A stretch of 64,000 bases of DNA, from NCBI RefSeq assembly GCF_001885905.1, contig NZ_JXKM01000002.1, positions 62,001 to 126,000 of the forward strand, given 5' to 3'. Under the pieces are notes generated by a model. The model was not told the DNA's origin. It saw nothing but the letters and a program-made list of their open reading frames with translations, and made no database searches. Made by a program: the position numbers and the translations under genes. The stretch comes from Enterococcus devriesei (GTDB lineage: Bacteria; Bacillota; Bacilli; Lactobacillales; Enterococcaceae). Below, piece after piece: positions 49,173 through 58,015 of the stretch; within the stretch, counting starts at the first letter, position 1, and every line of letters starts with the position of its first letter.

Positions 49173-50459
49173 ATGAAACTCGAGATTGGCAACATTGAAA
49201 TCAAAGATGTGGTTTTTAGTGAAGATGAAAAAATTGAGCAGGGTCGATTATCAATCAATCCTGCCAAAATCAAAGCAATCGTTTTAGAGGATGATCGATT
49301 ATCCGACTGTGAGATTGAGATTGCCAAACCCGGCGACAGTCTTCGAATCACACCGGTTAAAGATGTGATTGAACCAAGATGTAAAGTAGATTCTGCTACG
49401 GGTATTTTCCCAGGAGTCATCAACAAAGTTGATGTCGTAGGCAGTGGCCGAACCCATGTCTTAAAAGGCTGCGCGGTTATGACGGTGGGAAAAATCGTCG
49501 GTTTCCAAGAAGGAATCGTCGATATGCAAGGACCGGGTGCGGAGCTCACGCCTTTTTCACAACTAATCGAAATTTGTTTAGTCTTGAAACCGCAAGCAGG
49601 GCTTGATCCCCACCAGTATGAAGAGGCCGCGCGTTTTGCTGGATTAAAAACGGCGGATTATCTTGGGAAGCTAGGTGAAAAAATTGAGCCTGACCAACTT
49701 GAAACATTTGAAACACTGCCGTTATTAGAACAGATCCAACAATATCCGGAGCTGCCGAAGGTTGGTTACGTTTATATGTTGCAGACGCAAGGACTGCTCC
49801 ATGATACGTATGTCTATGGAACGGACGCGAAACACATCGTGCCAACGATCCTTTATCCGACAGAGGTAATGGATGGCGCGATTATCAGCGGCAACTGCGT
49901 GTCGGCCTGTGATAAAAATACCACGTATCATCACTTGAATAATCCAGTGATCGCGGATTTGTATCAGCAGCACGGCAAAGAAATCAATTTCTTAGGGGTG
50001 ATCGTAACCAATGAGACGGTCTATCTAAAGGATAAACATCGTTCTAGTGATTTCGTTGCGAAGCTAAGTGAATATTTAGGGTTAGATGGTGTGATCATTT
50101 CTCAGGAAGGGTTTGGCAATCCGGATACAGACTTGATCATGAATTGTAAAAAGGTCGAAGAAAAAGGCATTAAGACAGTCATTGTAACAGATGAGTACGC
50201 AGGTAGAGATGGTGCTAGTCAGTCCTTAGCGGATGCCGATAAATTGGCAACGGCCGTAGTGACTGGCGGGAACGCAAATGAAACGATCCAGTTACCGAAA
50301 ATGGATCGCTTAATCGGACAATTAGATTATGTCGATGTTATCGCAGGCGGCTTTGATGGCAGCTTGAAGGAAGATGGCACGATTGAAGTTGAAATCCAGG
50401 CAATTACCGGTGCGACGAATGAATTAGGGTTTAACAAAATGTCTGCTAAAGGCGTTTAA
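49173..50459 (+). CDS. grdE: Glycine reductase component B, proprotein GrdE
   Basis: 428 residues, ATG 49173 after GAGGTGA. The proprotein is cut at the Asn-Cys pair in [11 protein letters not shown]; the Cys is residue 242 and becomes a pyruvoyl group. The two fragments join GrdB to form component B, which binds glycine as a Schiff base at the pyruvoyl group. Other markers: [16 protein letters not shown] and [11 protein letters not shown]. Cytoplasmic. Full length compared with clostridial GrdE. Confidence 0.95.
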   Translation: MKLEIGNIEIKDVVFSEDEKIEQGRLSINPAKIKAIVLEDDRLSDCEIEIAKPGDSLRITPVKDVIEPRCKVDSATGIFPGVINKVDVVGSGRTHVLKGCAVMTVGKIVGFQEGIVDMQGPGAELTPFSQLIEICLVLKPQAGLDPHQYEEAARFAGLKTADYLGKLGEKIEPDQLETFETLPLLEQIQQYPELPKVGYVYMLQTQGLLHDTYVYGTDAKHIVPTILYPTEVMDGAIISGNCVSACDKNTTYHHLNNPVIADLYQQHGKEINFLGVIVTNETVYLKDKHRSSDFVAKLSEYLGLDGVIISQEGFGNPDTDLIMNCKKVEEKGIKTVIVTDEYAGRDGASQSLADADKLATAVVTGGNANETIQLPKMDRLIGQLDYVDVIAGGFDGSLKEDGTIEVEIQAITGATNELGFNKMSAKGV

Positions 50460-50484
50460 TAAGATAAATAGGGAGGAAATACTA

Positions 50485-50958
50485 ATGACTTTAGATTTAA
50501 AAAATAAAAAAGTCTTAGTGATCGGCGACCGTGACGGGATTCCCGGACAAGCAATCGAAGCTTGTATCGAGGGAACCGGGTCAGAAGTAATATTCTCATC
50601 CACAGAATGTTTCGTCTGAACGGCCGCTGGTGCAATGGACTTGGAAAATCAACGTAGAGTAAATGAAGCAGCGGAAAACTTCGGCCCAGAGAACGTAGTC
50701 GTTCTGATTGGCGCGGCTGAAGGAGAAGCAGCAGGGTTAGCTGCCGAAACTGTGACGAACGGAGACCCTACGTATGCCGGTCCATTGACCAATAAACAGC
50801 TAGGATTAGCTGTATACCACGCAGTAGAGCCAGAATTTAAAGAAATTGTCGACCCAGATGTTTTTGAAGAGCAAATTGGCATGATGGAAATGGTTTTAGA
50901 TGTTGATGACATCATTGAAGAAGTTTCGGAAATGAGGAATCAATACGCCAAATATTAA
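50485..50958 (+). CDS. grdA: Glycine reductase selenoprotein A (in-frame TGA = selenocysteine 45)
   Basis: 157 residues from ATG 50485 after GGGAGGA. The reading frame continues through TGA at 50617-50619 inside [15 protein letters not shown], the conserved GrdA redox site, with Cys at residue 42 and Sec at 45. Nothing else breaks the frame, and both sides match GrdA ([14 protein letters not shown] before it). Component A takes the carboxymethyl group from component B and is recycled by thioredoxin. Automatic callers will report only the part after the TGA. Confidence 0.95.
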
Positions 50959-50971
50959 TTAAAACAGCGGA

Positions 50972-51018
50972 ACAAACTTTTTTCAGCCTTCGATCAATAG
51001 GCTGAAGAGCTCGTTTGT
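50972..51018 (+). other. Intercistronic stem-loop between grdA and grdB
   Basis: ACAAAC pairs with GTTTGT, and inside it TTCAGCCT pairs with AGGCTGAA. There is no T run. It may stabilise the grdA message or set its ratio to grdB. Confidence 0.6.
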
Positions 51019-51051
51019 GAAGCTAGACATCAACCAGTAAAGGAGCGTCTT

Positions 51052-52353
51052 ATGACTAAATTTAAAGTTGTTCACTACATCAACCAGTTTTATGCTGGGA
51101 TTGGTGGTGAAGAAAAGGCGGACATCCAACCATTCTCAAAGGCCGAAGTAGTAGGACCAGGTCTTGCTTTTATGAATTCATTTGGCGAAGAGGCGGAGAT
51201 CGTCGGCACCGTTGTGTGCGGCGACAGTTTCTTTAACGAGAACTTGGATAGTGCCAAAAAAGATGTACTGGAACGCATCAAACAATTTGAACCAGATATC
51301 GTAGTGGCGGGACCAGCCTTTAATGCCGGCAGATATGGCATCGCCTGTGGGGAAGTCGCGCAGGCGGTAATGACGGAGCTTGATATTCCAGCGGTAACGG
51401 GGATGTATGAAGAGAATCCCGGCGTTGAAATGTACAAGAAGGCAGCCTATATCACACCGACAAGAAATAGTGCGGCCGGTATGCGTAAAGCGGTGCCGGT
51501 AATGGCGCGTCTTACGTTGAAATTGTTGAAAGGCGAAGCCGTTTCACCAGTCGCGGACAATTACTTTGTTCGTTATCGCAAAAATTTTCAGGATGAAAAA
51601 CGTGGCTCAGAACGAGCAGTTGAGATGCTGATTCGTAAGGTGAAAAACGAGGAATTCGCGACTGAATTTCCGATGCCTGAGTTTGATAATGTGGCACCAG
51701 CCGCGGCGATCAAGGATCTAACCAAAACGAAGATCGCGTTGGTGACGTCTGGTGGAATTGTTCCCAAAGGCAATCCAGATCGAATTGAATCTAGTAGCGC
51801 GTCGAAGTATGGCATGTATTCCATCGAAAATGTTGATACATTGACAGCAGATTCTTACGAAACGGCTCACGGCGGGTATGACCCTGTTTATGCCAACCAA
51901 GATCCAAACCGTGTATTGCCATTAGATATTGTTAGAGCAATGGAAAAAGAAGGCGTAATCGGCAGCCTACACAATTATTTCTATACAACGGTCGGCAATG
52001 GGACGGCTGTTGCCAACGCGAAGAAATATGCAGCTGAGATCGCGCAAAAATTATTAGCAGATGGTGTTGAAGCGGTTATTTTGACTTCCACCTGAGGAAC
52101 CTGTACACGTTGCGGTGCAACGATGGTGAAAGAAATTGAAAAAACAGGTCTGCCTGTGGTTCATATTTGTACAGTAGTTCCAATCTCACAAACAGTCGGC
52201 GCGAATCGGATCGTTCCCGCGGTCGCGATTCCTCATCCATTAGGAAATCCAAGTCTGAGCTTGGCCGAAGAACAAAAACTTCGGCGGGGAATCGTTGAAA
52301 AAGCCCTAACGGCTATGACGACCGCGGTGGATGAGCAAACTGTATTTGAATAA
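51052..52353 (+). CDS. grdB: Glycine reductase component B selenoprotein GrdB (in-frame TGA = selenocysteine 348)
   Basis: 433 residues from ATG 51052 after AAAGGAG. The frame runs through TGA at 52093-52095 in TST-U-GTCTRCGATMV, a UxxCxxC motif of the GrdB/PrdB selenoproteins. Before it: VVHYINQFYAGIGGEEKAD; after it: GLPVVHICTVVPISQTVGANR. Sec attacks the C-N bond of bound glycine, releasing ammonia. Split by gene callers into 51052-52095 and 52123-52353; this should not be taken as a pseudogene. Confidence 0.95.
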
Positions 52354-52357
52354 AGCG

Positions 52358-52387
52358 GACTGCCTGAGTGGTTTCACTCAGGCGGTT
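52358..52387 (+). other. Intercistronic stem-loop between grdB and trxB
   Basis: GCCTGAGTG pairs with CACTCAGGC around GTTT, extended outwards by wobble pairs. No T run, so it is not a terminator. Confidence 0.6.
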
Positions 52388-52409
52388 CATTGAGGAAAGG
52401 AGCAAAGCA

Positions 52410-53378
52410 ATGTACGATGTGATCATTATTGGTGGCGGACCGGCCGGCTTGACGGCTGCTATTTACAATGCCAGAGCCCGTTTGAAAGTGCTGCTTTTAG
52501 AGAAAACGAAGCTAGGAGGGCAGATCGTTTCCACCCACGAAATCGCCAATTTTCCAGGATCGATCAAAACGACAGAAGAAGAAACGTCAGGACCTGAACT
52601 AATCAAACGGATGGCAGAGCAAGCTGAGCAATTCGGAGCGGAAATTCAGCTGCGTAAAGAAGTTACTGAGTTAGAGCTAGCAGGCCAAGTCAAAAAAATT
52701 ACTTGTAAAGATGGTAGCGTTTACGAATCTCACGCGGTGATTTGCGCCAACGGAGCTTTTCCTAGAGCAATCGGCTGTGAAGGCGAACAGGAACTAGCAG
52801 GAAAAGGGGTTTCTTATTGTGCGACTTGTGATGGCGCCTTTTTCGAGGACATGGAAGTCTTCGTGATCGGTGGTGGGAATTCCGCGGTGGAAGAAGCGAT
52901 GTTTATTACTACCTTTGCCCGTAAAGTCACGATTATTCAAAATTTAAGTGAATTGACTGCGGATGCGATCGCGATCGAACAAGTCAGAGCCAATGACAAG
53001 ATCGATTATATTTTTGATTCGGTTGTGGAGCATATCGAAGGGGACGGCATGGTGGAAGCTATGACGATTCGCAATACGAAAACGGATCAACTGACACGTT
53101 TCGAAGCCGATGAAGAAGATGGTTTGTTTGGCATCTTTGTCTTTATTGGGAATGTCCCAAGCACTAAGCTTTATGAAGGGAAAATTCCATTGAATGAATA
53201 CGGCTATATGATCACTGACGAAGCGATGGCGACACAAGTCGAGGGCGTTTTTGCGGCGGGTGATATGCGGCCGAAAGTATTGCGGCAAGTGGTCACAGCT
53301 ACGGGAGATGGGGCGATCGCCGCCTTCTCAGCCCAGAAATACGTTGAGAAAATCAAAAGGGAGGTACCAGCAAGATGA
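52410..53378 (+). CDS. trxB: Thioredoxin reductase of the glycine reductase system
   Basis: 322 residues from ATG 52410 after AAAGGAG. FAD-binding IIIGGGPAGLTAAIYNARA, redox-active CATC (Cys137, Cys140), NAD(P)-binding VIGGGNSAVEEA, and C-terminal GVFAAGDMR. It reduces the thioredoxin encoded next to it, passing electrons to selenoprotein A. Dedicated trxB/trxA genes are standard in grd operons. The ATGA overlap with trxA indicates coupling. Confidence 0.93.
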   Translation: MYDVIIIGGGPAGLTAAIYNARARLKVLLLEKTKLGGQIVSTHEIANFPGSIKTTEEETSGPELIKRMAEQAEQFGAEIQLRKEVTELELAGQVKKITCKDGSVYESHAVICANGAFPRAIGCEGEQELAGKGVSYCATCDGAFFEDMEVFVIGGGNSAVEEAMFITTFARKVTIIQNLSELTADAIAIEQVRANDKIDYIFDSVVEHIEGDGMVEAMTIRNTKTDQLTRFEADEEDGLFGIFVFIGNVPSTKLYEGKIPLNEYGYMITDEAMATQVEGVFAAGDMRPKVLRQVVTATGDGAIAAFSAQKYVEKIKREVPAR

Positions 53379-53698
53379 TCGAATTAACTGTTGATAATTT
53401 TGGAGCAGAAGTATTAGAACAAGACATTCCAGTGTTGGTTGACTGGTGGGGAGAGACTTGTGAGAATTGTCTAGCTTTGATGCCGGCTGTCGAAGAATTA
53501 TATGAACAATACGGCGATCAAATCCGTTTCACGAAGTTTAATACGTCACAGAAAAAAGTTCGGCGTTTCTGTATCCAACATAAAATTTTAGGGCTTCCGG
53601 TGATTTCAATTTATCAGAATGGTGAAAAAATTGACGAGGTAGCAAAAGATGATTGTACTAAAGAAGCTATCGAAGAAATGATCCAGAAATATGTTTAA
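53375..53698 (+). CDS. trxA: Thioredoxin with atypical CENC active site
   Basis: 107 residues, start overlapping the trxB stop. A thioredoxin fold with WWGETCENCLALMP at the active site (Cys29, Cys32) in place of the usual WCGPC, and the cis-Pro in ILGLPVISIYQNG. Thioredoxins of grd operons are often diverged in this way to suit component A. It delivers electrons to GrdA. Confidence 0.9.
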   Translation: MIELTVDNFGAEVLEQDIPVLVDWWGETCENCLALMPAVEELYEQYGDQIRFTKFNTSQKKVRRFCIQHKILGLPVISIYQNGEKIDEVAKDDCTKEAIEEMIQKYV

Positions 53699-53710
53699 GG
53701 CGGGATACAG

Positions 53711-55246
53711 ATGAATTATTCGACTTTACGAGGGGCAAGTTATGTATTGATCCACACGCCAGACATGATCGAGCATAATGGAACGACCCAAACGACGGAA
53801 AAAATCACTACGCCAGATAGTCCGTATTTAGCCAGTCTTTACGCCCATCTTCGCAGTTATGACGACGTGGTGAATTATGCGCCAAATCAGACATTCATCG
53901 GCAACTTGAGTTATGAAGCGTTAAAGGAGCTTCCTCAGCCTTGGGTTAGTGAAACTTATACCGGCAAGCGAGAAGGAAAATTCGGCGAGATTATGCCGGA
54001 ATTGGAATTTTATGGGTTATTACAGCTGGTGGATGTTTTTGAACTGGTCCATTTGGAAGCACAGTTTGCGGAGAAAGTTCGTTCAGTGTTAAATGAGCAT
54101 CCCTTATTTAAAGCCGATGCGGCAAAAATCAAAGACGGCAAAGACGTGACCTGGCTTCAGCAAGAACTTGACGAAAATAACGGAGAAGGCCTTTATTATG
54201 AACAGCAATTAGTTGGCTGTGTCAGTCCGGCCCATCAGATTGATGTGAATTTAAATGCTCATGTGATGCTAGAAAATCTCGTCGTTAAAGCCAGCGGGGT
54301 ATTGGCTTTGCGGCAATTGATCGCCAAGCAAGGAATTGATCCTAAAGAGATTGATTATGTGATCGAATGCAGCGAGGAAGCTTGTGGCGATATGAACCAG
54401 CGAGGCGGCGGTAATTTCGCGAAATCGATTGCTGAATTATGTGGTTGTGAGCACGCAACAGGTTCGGACATTCGCAGTTTTTGTGCTGGGCCGACCCATG
54501 CCTTGATCACAGCGGCTTCTTTGGTGGCAGCAGGCACGCATAAAAATGTCGTTTTAGTTGCCGGCGGAGCGACAGCAAAATTAGGAATGAATGGCAAGTC
54601 TCATGTGGGGAAAGGCTTGCCGATTTTAGAAGATGTACTAGGCGGCTTCGCGGCGCTGATCAGTGAAAATGACGGAATTCATCCAATTTTACGTCACGAT
54701 CTGACCGGTAAGCATGAGGTTGGTAGTGGCTCGAGTCCGCAAGCAGTGACCACTGCTTTAATAGGAAGTATCTTAGAAAAAGCGCAACTGACGATCAAAG
54801 ACGTGGATGTTTATTCAGTTGAGATGCAAAACCCTGATATCACCAAACCTGCGGGCGCAGGCGATGTGCCATTGGCGAATCTTAAAATGATTGGCGCGAT
54901 CGGTGTGCTGCGTAAGGATATCGAGAAAAAAGATCTGAAAGCTTTTGTTGACGAAAAGGCCTTAGTTGGCTGGGCCCCGACACAAGGACATATTCCTAGC
55001 GGCATTCCTTATCTCGGCTTTGCGACAGAAGATTTAGTAACTGGCAATAAAAAACGAGCAATGATCGTTGGTAAGGGGTCGCTTTTCTTAGGACGAATGA
55101 CAAATCTGTTTGACGGAGTCTCGATCCTGATTGAGAAAAACAGCGGAAAAGTCAACGAGGAGAATCAGCAGGATTTAGAAGCATCAGTCAAACGAGAAGT
55201 GGCGCAGGCGTTGAGAAGTTTCGCTGCCAATCTTTCAGTAGAATAG
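53711..55246 (+). CDS. grdC: Glycine reductase component C, beta subunit
   Basis: 511 residues, ATG 53711. Thiolase/KAS-III-like fold: NYSTLRGASYVLIHTPDM at the N terminus, IECSEEACGDMNQRGGGNFA in the middle, then SFCAGPTHALITAASLVAAG. With GrdD it converts the carboxymethyl-selenoether of component A to acetyl phosphate using phosphate. ATP then forms through acetate kinase, which is not in this window. Confidence 0.94.
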   Translation: MNYSTLRGASYVLIHTPDMIEHNGTTQTTEKITTPDSPYLASLYAHLRSYDDVVNYAPNQTFIGNLSYEALKELPQPWVSETYTGKREGKFGEIMPELEFYGLLQLVDVFELVHLEAQFAEKVRSVLNEHPLFKADAAKIKDGKDVTWLQQELDENNGEGLYYEQQLVGCVSPAHQIDVNLNAHVMLENLVVKASGVLALRQLIAKQGIDPKEIDYVIECSEEACGDMNQRGGGNFAKSIAELCGCEHATGSDIRSFCAGPTHALITAASLVAAGTHKNVVLVAGGATAKLGMNGKSHVGKGLPILEDVLGGFAALISENDGIHPILRHDLTGKHEVGSGSSPQAVTTALIGSILEKAQLTIKDVDVYSVEMQNPDITKPAGAGDVPLANLKMIGAIGVLRKDIEKKDLKAFVDEKALVGWAPTQGHIPSGIPYLGFATEDLVTGNKKRAMIVGKGSLFLGRMTNLFDGVSILIEKNSGKVNEENQQDLEASVKREVAQALRSFAANLSVE

Positions 55247-55257
55247 AGGTGAAATCA

Positions 55258-56415
55258 ATGTCTGATCAAGTAAAACAAACCGTAAAAAAAGTCTTTGAGG
55301 ATCTAGCCACCAGTCTGGAAACCGGGCGAATGGAAGCAAGGATCAAGATCGGTTTAACAATCGATGGCAGCGAACTAGGAATGGCGGTAATGAAGCAGGC
55401 GGCCTATGCTATTAAACAAAAGCAGCTCTTTGATCTGGTGTTGATTGGTAGCGATGTCGACTGGGCAAATGATTTTATCCATTATTCTACGACGGATTGT
55501 CAAAAAGAAGCAGCTGAGTTGATGGAGGAACTGCTGGACAATGGTGAGATCCAAGGCTGTGTGACCTTGCATTATAATTTTCCAATTGGTGTTTCGACGG
55601 TCGGAAAAGTACTCACTCCAGCTTTAGGTCGAGAGCTCTTTATCGCCACGACGACCGGAACGACTAGCGGTGCTCGCAATGAGGCGATGGTCCTGAATGC
55701 GATCAATGGTATTATTGCAGCGAAAGCCTGTGGCATCGAAAAACCGACTGTGGGCGTTTTAAATGTCGAAGGCGCTAAAACCGTTGAACGAGCGTTGACG
55801 ACGTTGCACGAGAAGGGGTATGGGATAACTTTTGGAGAGAGTCAACGAGCAGATGGTGGCAATGTATTGCGAGGCAATGATTTGCTATTAGGCAGCGTGG
55901 ATGTCGTTGTTTGTGATAGCTTGACCGGAAATATTTTAATGAAGCTTTTTTCTGCGTACACTAGCGGAGGTAACTACGAGACCTTAGGCGCCGGCTATGG
56001 CCCGGGGATCGGTCGCAAGTATGACCGCAATATTTGTATCATCTCACGAGCGAGTGGCGCCCCGGTAATTGCTAACGCATTGGAATACGCTTACGAATTA
56101 GCACGAGGGAAACTGGGGGTCATCAGCCAGCAGGAATATCAAACAGCGGATCAAGCAGGGCTTCAAGAACTATGTAATCGTTTGACTGCACCCACAAACA
56201 AAGAAACAAAAGAAATTGCAGCGCCGCCAAAGGAAATCGTTACTAGTGAGATAACCGGGATCGAGATCATGGAATTGGAGGAGGCAGTGAAAGTTTTGTG
56301 GGCGGCCAATATCTATGCCGAGAGTGGAATGGGGTGTACAGGACCGATCGTTTTGGTCAACCCTAAACAGTTAACTGCCGCACAGAATGAATTAAAAAAT
56401 GCGAATTATCTCTAA
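55258..56415 (+). CDS. grdD: Glycine reductase component C, alpha subunit
   Basis: 385 residues from ATG 55258 after AGAGGTGA. A PlsX-like fold with VGVLNVEGAKTVERAL and GAGYGPGIGRKYD. A C-terminal Cys360 in SGMGCTGPIV corresponds to the cysteine that holds the acetyl thioester in clostridial GrdD. It releases acetyl phosphate. Last gene of the operon. Confidence 0.94.
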   Translation: MSDQVKQTVKKVFEDLATSLETGRMEARIKIGLTIDGSELGMAVMKQAAYAIKQKQLFDLVLIGSDVDWANDFIHYSTTDCQKEAAELMEELLDNGEIQGCVTLHYNFPIGVSTVGKVLTPALGRELFIATTTGTTSGARNEAMVLNAINGIIAAKACGIEKPTVGVLNVEGAKTVERALTTLHEKGYGITFGESQRADGGNVLRGNDLLLGSVDVVVCDSLTGNILMKLFSAYTSGGNYETLGAGYGPGIGRKYDRNICIISRASGAPVIANALEYAYELARGKLGVISQQEYQTADQAGLQELCNRLTAPTNKETKEIAAPPKEIVTSEITGIEIMELEEAVKVLWAANIYAESGMGCTGPIVLVNPKQLTAAQNELKNANYL

Positions 56416-56421
56416 ATCAGA

Positions 56422-56456
56422 CGGACAGCTTTCTAAAAGGCTGTCCGCTTATTTTC
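56422..56456 (+). terminator. Intrinsic terminator of the grd operon
   Basis: CGGACAGC pairs with GCTGTCCG, then CTTATTTTC, a weak T tail. Confidence 0.75.
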
Positions 56457-56626
56457 GTTGAAAAATTATTAACAATTAGGATAATTTTTACTTATTATTA
56501 TTTAATCATCAAGGGAAGACTGGCTAGTGAGGGCGTTGTATTTTCTTTCGTTTTTTAAAAGTTGTTGGTACGTTTTCAGCCGTTAAGCGCTGGGATTTTT
56601 GTTATACTGAAAAGGGGATGATTGTG

Positions 56627-56902
56627 ATGGATCAATTAAAAAATATCTGTTGCTATGCACCCATGATGGTGTATGCAACACCAACAATTGAAGCAGAAGT
56701 AGATAAATTATGTTTGCAAATGGTTTCCCTTGCTGCCAGAGGCTGGAAGGCAGACCAGTTATATTATTATGCATTGGAGCACGGCAGTAAGATCCATGAG
56801 GCAGACTTAGTTATATCCGCAGATGTGAAAGGCTTAGTGATGATCTTTCGGTCTAAGCAAGAAAGACAGGAGCTGGAAGAAGCGGCCAGTGAATACGTTT
56901 GA
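56627..56902 (+). CDS. Small protein of unknown function downstream of the grd operon
   Basis: 91 residues from ATG 56627, nine bases after AAAGGGG; ATG 56618 is too close. Two cysteines at the N terminus (NICCYAP), a helical middle (CLQMVSLAARGWKADQL) and an acidic C terminus. No signal peptide. A TATACT lies just upstream. I recognise no family; the position between grd and tenA is the only clue. Confidence 0.6.
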   Translation: MDQLKNICCYAPMMVYATPTIEAEVDKLCLQMVSLAARGWKADQLYYYALEHGSKIHEADLVISADVKGLVMIFRSKQERQELEEAASEYV

Positions 56903-57049
56903 ATTATACATAGTTAAAAATGTGCTGATAAATTTTATTTTCTACACTCCAATTGTCTGGCAATGAAAAATAATTTTGATGTCAGTCATGAAAAATTGAA
57001 ATTTCAATCGTCTATCATAGGCCGCTGTGCTATACTTTTTTCAACTGAA

Positions 57050-57129
57050 TGACACGAGGGGTGCTTATTGAAGCTGAGATCATACCCATTGAACCTGATA
57101 CAGTTAGGACTGGCGCAGGGAAAGTGTGT
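57050..57129 (+). ncRNA. TPP riboswitch (THI element)
   Basis: The core has all THI landmarks: GAGGGGTGC, GCTGAGATCATACCC, TGAACCTGATACAGTTAGG and GGCGCAGGGAAAGTG, closed by ACAC/GTGT. An extended -10 (TGCTATACT, 57028-57036) lies upstream. It controls tenA; TPP binding should favour the terminator at 57145-57174. Confidence 0.93.
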
Positions 57130-57144
57130 TTTATTGACGATGCC

Positions 57145-57174
57145 CCCGGCCGCTTTTTTGTGGTCAGGTTTTCT
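57145..57174 (+). terminator. Conditional terminator of the TPP riboswitch
   Basis: CCCGGCCGC pairs with GTGGTCAGG (one mismatch, two G-T pairs) around six Ts, followed by TTTTCT. Confidence 0.6.
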
Positions 57175-57219
57175 ATTGGTGAGGCCTCTTTTCATTTGGA
57201 TCAATTGAAAGGAGGTCTT

Positions 57220-57273
57220 TTGTTCGTACAAAAACGAGCTAGATTACAAAAGAGAAAGGAAAGAGTTGAATGA
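57220..57273 (+). CDS. Possible 17-residue basic leader peptide before tenA
   Basis: TTG 57220 lies four bases after GGAGGT and opens a short frame encoding a Lys/Arg-rich peptide (MFVQKRARLQKRKERVE). Its stop overlaps the tenA start as ATGA, so it could couple translation. No homologue is known to me. It may equally be a chance frame. Confidence 0.3.
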   Translation: MFVQKRARLQKRKERVE

Positions 57274-57920
57274 CGTTTACAGAATTAGCGAGAAAAAAAG
57301 CAGAAGCATATTGGAAGGCTAGCTTTGAGCATCCTTTTATTCGAGAATTGGCTACAGGTGATCTGTCGCCAACCGTGTTTCGCTATTATTTACTTCAAGA
57401 TCGTTATTATTTGGAGCATTTCGGTAAGCTCTATGATTTGATTGCAGAGCAAGCTGACGATCCAGAAGTTAGAGCAAGCTTGAAGGAGCATGCGGCAAAT
57501 TTGGAATTGGGAGAAATGGCAGTTCGCGAGACATTTTTTTCTGAATTAAAGATCACGGAACAGGAGATTGAAGAAACAGCGATAGCTCCCACGGCTTATC
57601 ATTATGTCTCCCATATGTATCGCCAATTGATTGATGGGACAGTCAATACCGCTTTTGCCGGAATGCTTCCTTGCGCGTGGCTCTACCAAGAAATCGGGTC
57701 TCAATTGATTGAAGCCGGATCTCCTAATCCGCTTTATCAGCGCTGGATTGAAACCTATGCGGACGCCGCAGAAGAGGTGGGAAAGGAACGTCAACTGTTA
57801 GATCGTTTGTATCAAGAGAGTTCGGTTGATGAGCAACAACAAATGATTGAGGCATTTGTGATTAGCTCAAAAATGGAGTGTGATTTTTGGGAAATGGCTT
57901 TGACGCTAGAACAATGGTAA
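57270..57920 (+). CDS. tenA: Thiaminase II / aminopyrimidine aminohydrolase
   Basis: 216 residues, ATG 57270 after AAAGGAAAGAG. TenA motifs: RYYLLQDRYYLEHFGKLY, catalytic Cys in GMLPCAWLYQEIG (near residue 131), and the C-terminal Glu in DFWEMAL. It hydrolyses damaged thiamine to recover the pyrimidine for re-synthesis. The TPP riboswitch upstream confirms thiamine control. Confidence 0.93.
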   Translation: MTFTELARKKAEAYWKASFEHPFIRELATGDLSPTVFRYYLLQDRYYLEHFGKLYDLIAEQADDPEVRASLKEHAANLELGEMAVRETFFSELKITEQEIEETAIAPTAYHYVSHMYRQLIDGTVNTAFAGMLPCAWLYQEIGSQLIEAGSPNPLYQRWIETYADAAEEVGKERQLLDRLYQESSVDEQQQMIEAFVISSKMECDFWEMALTLEQW

Positions 57921-58015
57921 AACGAATAAATTATTTTTTAGACAAATCGGCCAATTTGTTTATTAACAGCTTTGGCTTTTCTTCGCTATAATGATCGGCG
58001 AAGGGAATGAATAGA

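Noticed and set aside
49055-49549. Minus-strand frame of 164 codons
   Set aside because: Antisense to grdX and grdE with low-complexity Ser/Thr composition typical of shadow frames.
51026-51088. Short direct repeat ACATCAACCAGT before and inside grdB
   Set aside because: One copy encodes conserved GrdB residues (YINQF region); a chance match is the simpler reading.
51052-52353. Two separate genes or a nonsense-disrupted pseudogene
   Set aside because: The TGA at 52093-52095 is at the expected selenocysteine position of GrdB, and the frame and family similarity continue after it.
57049-57273. 74-codon frame before tenA
   Set aside because: Its first half is the TPP aptamer and terminator; only the last 17 codons have a ribosome binding site and were listed separately with low confidence.
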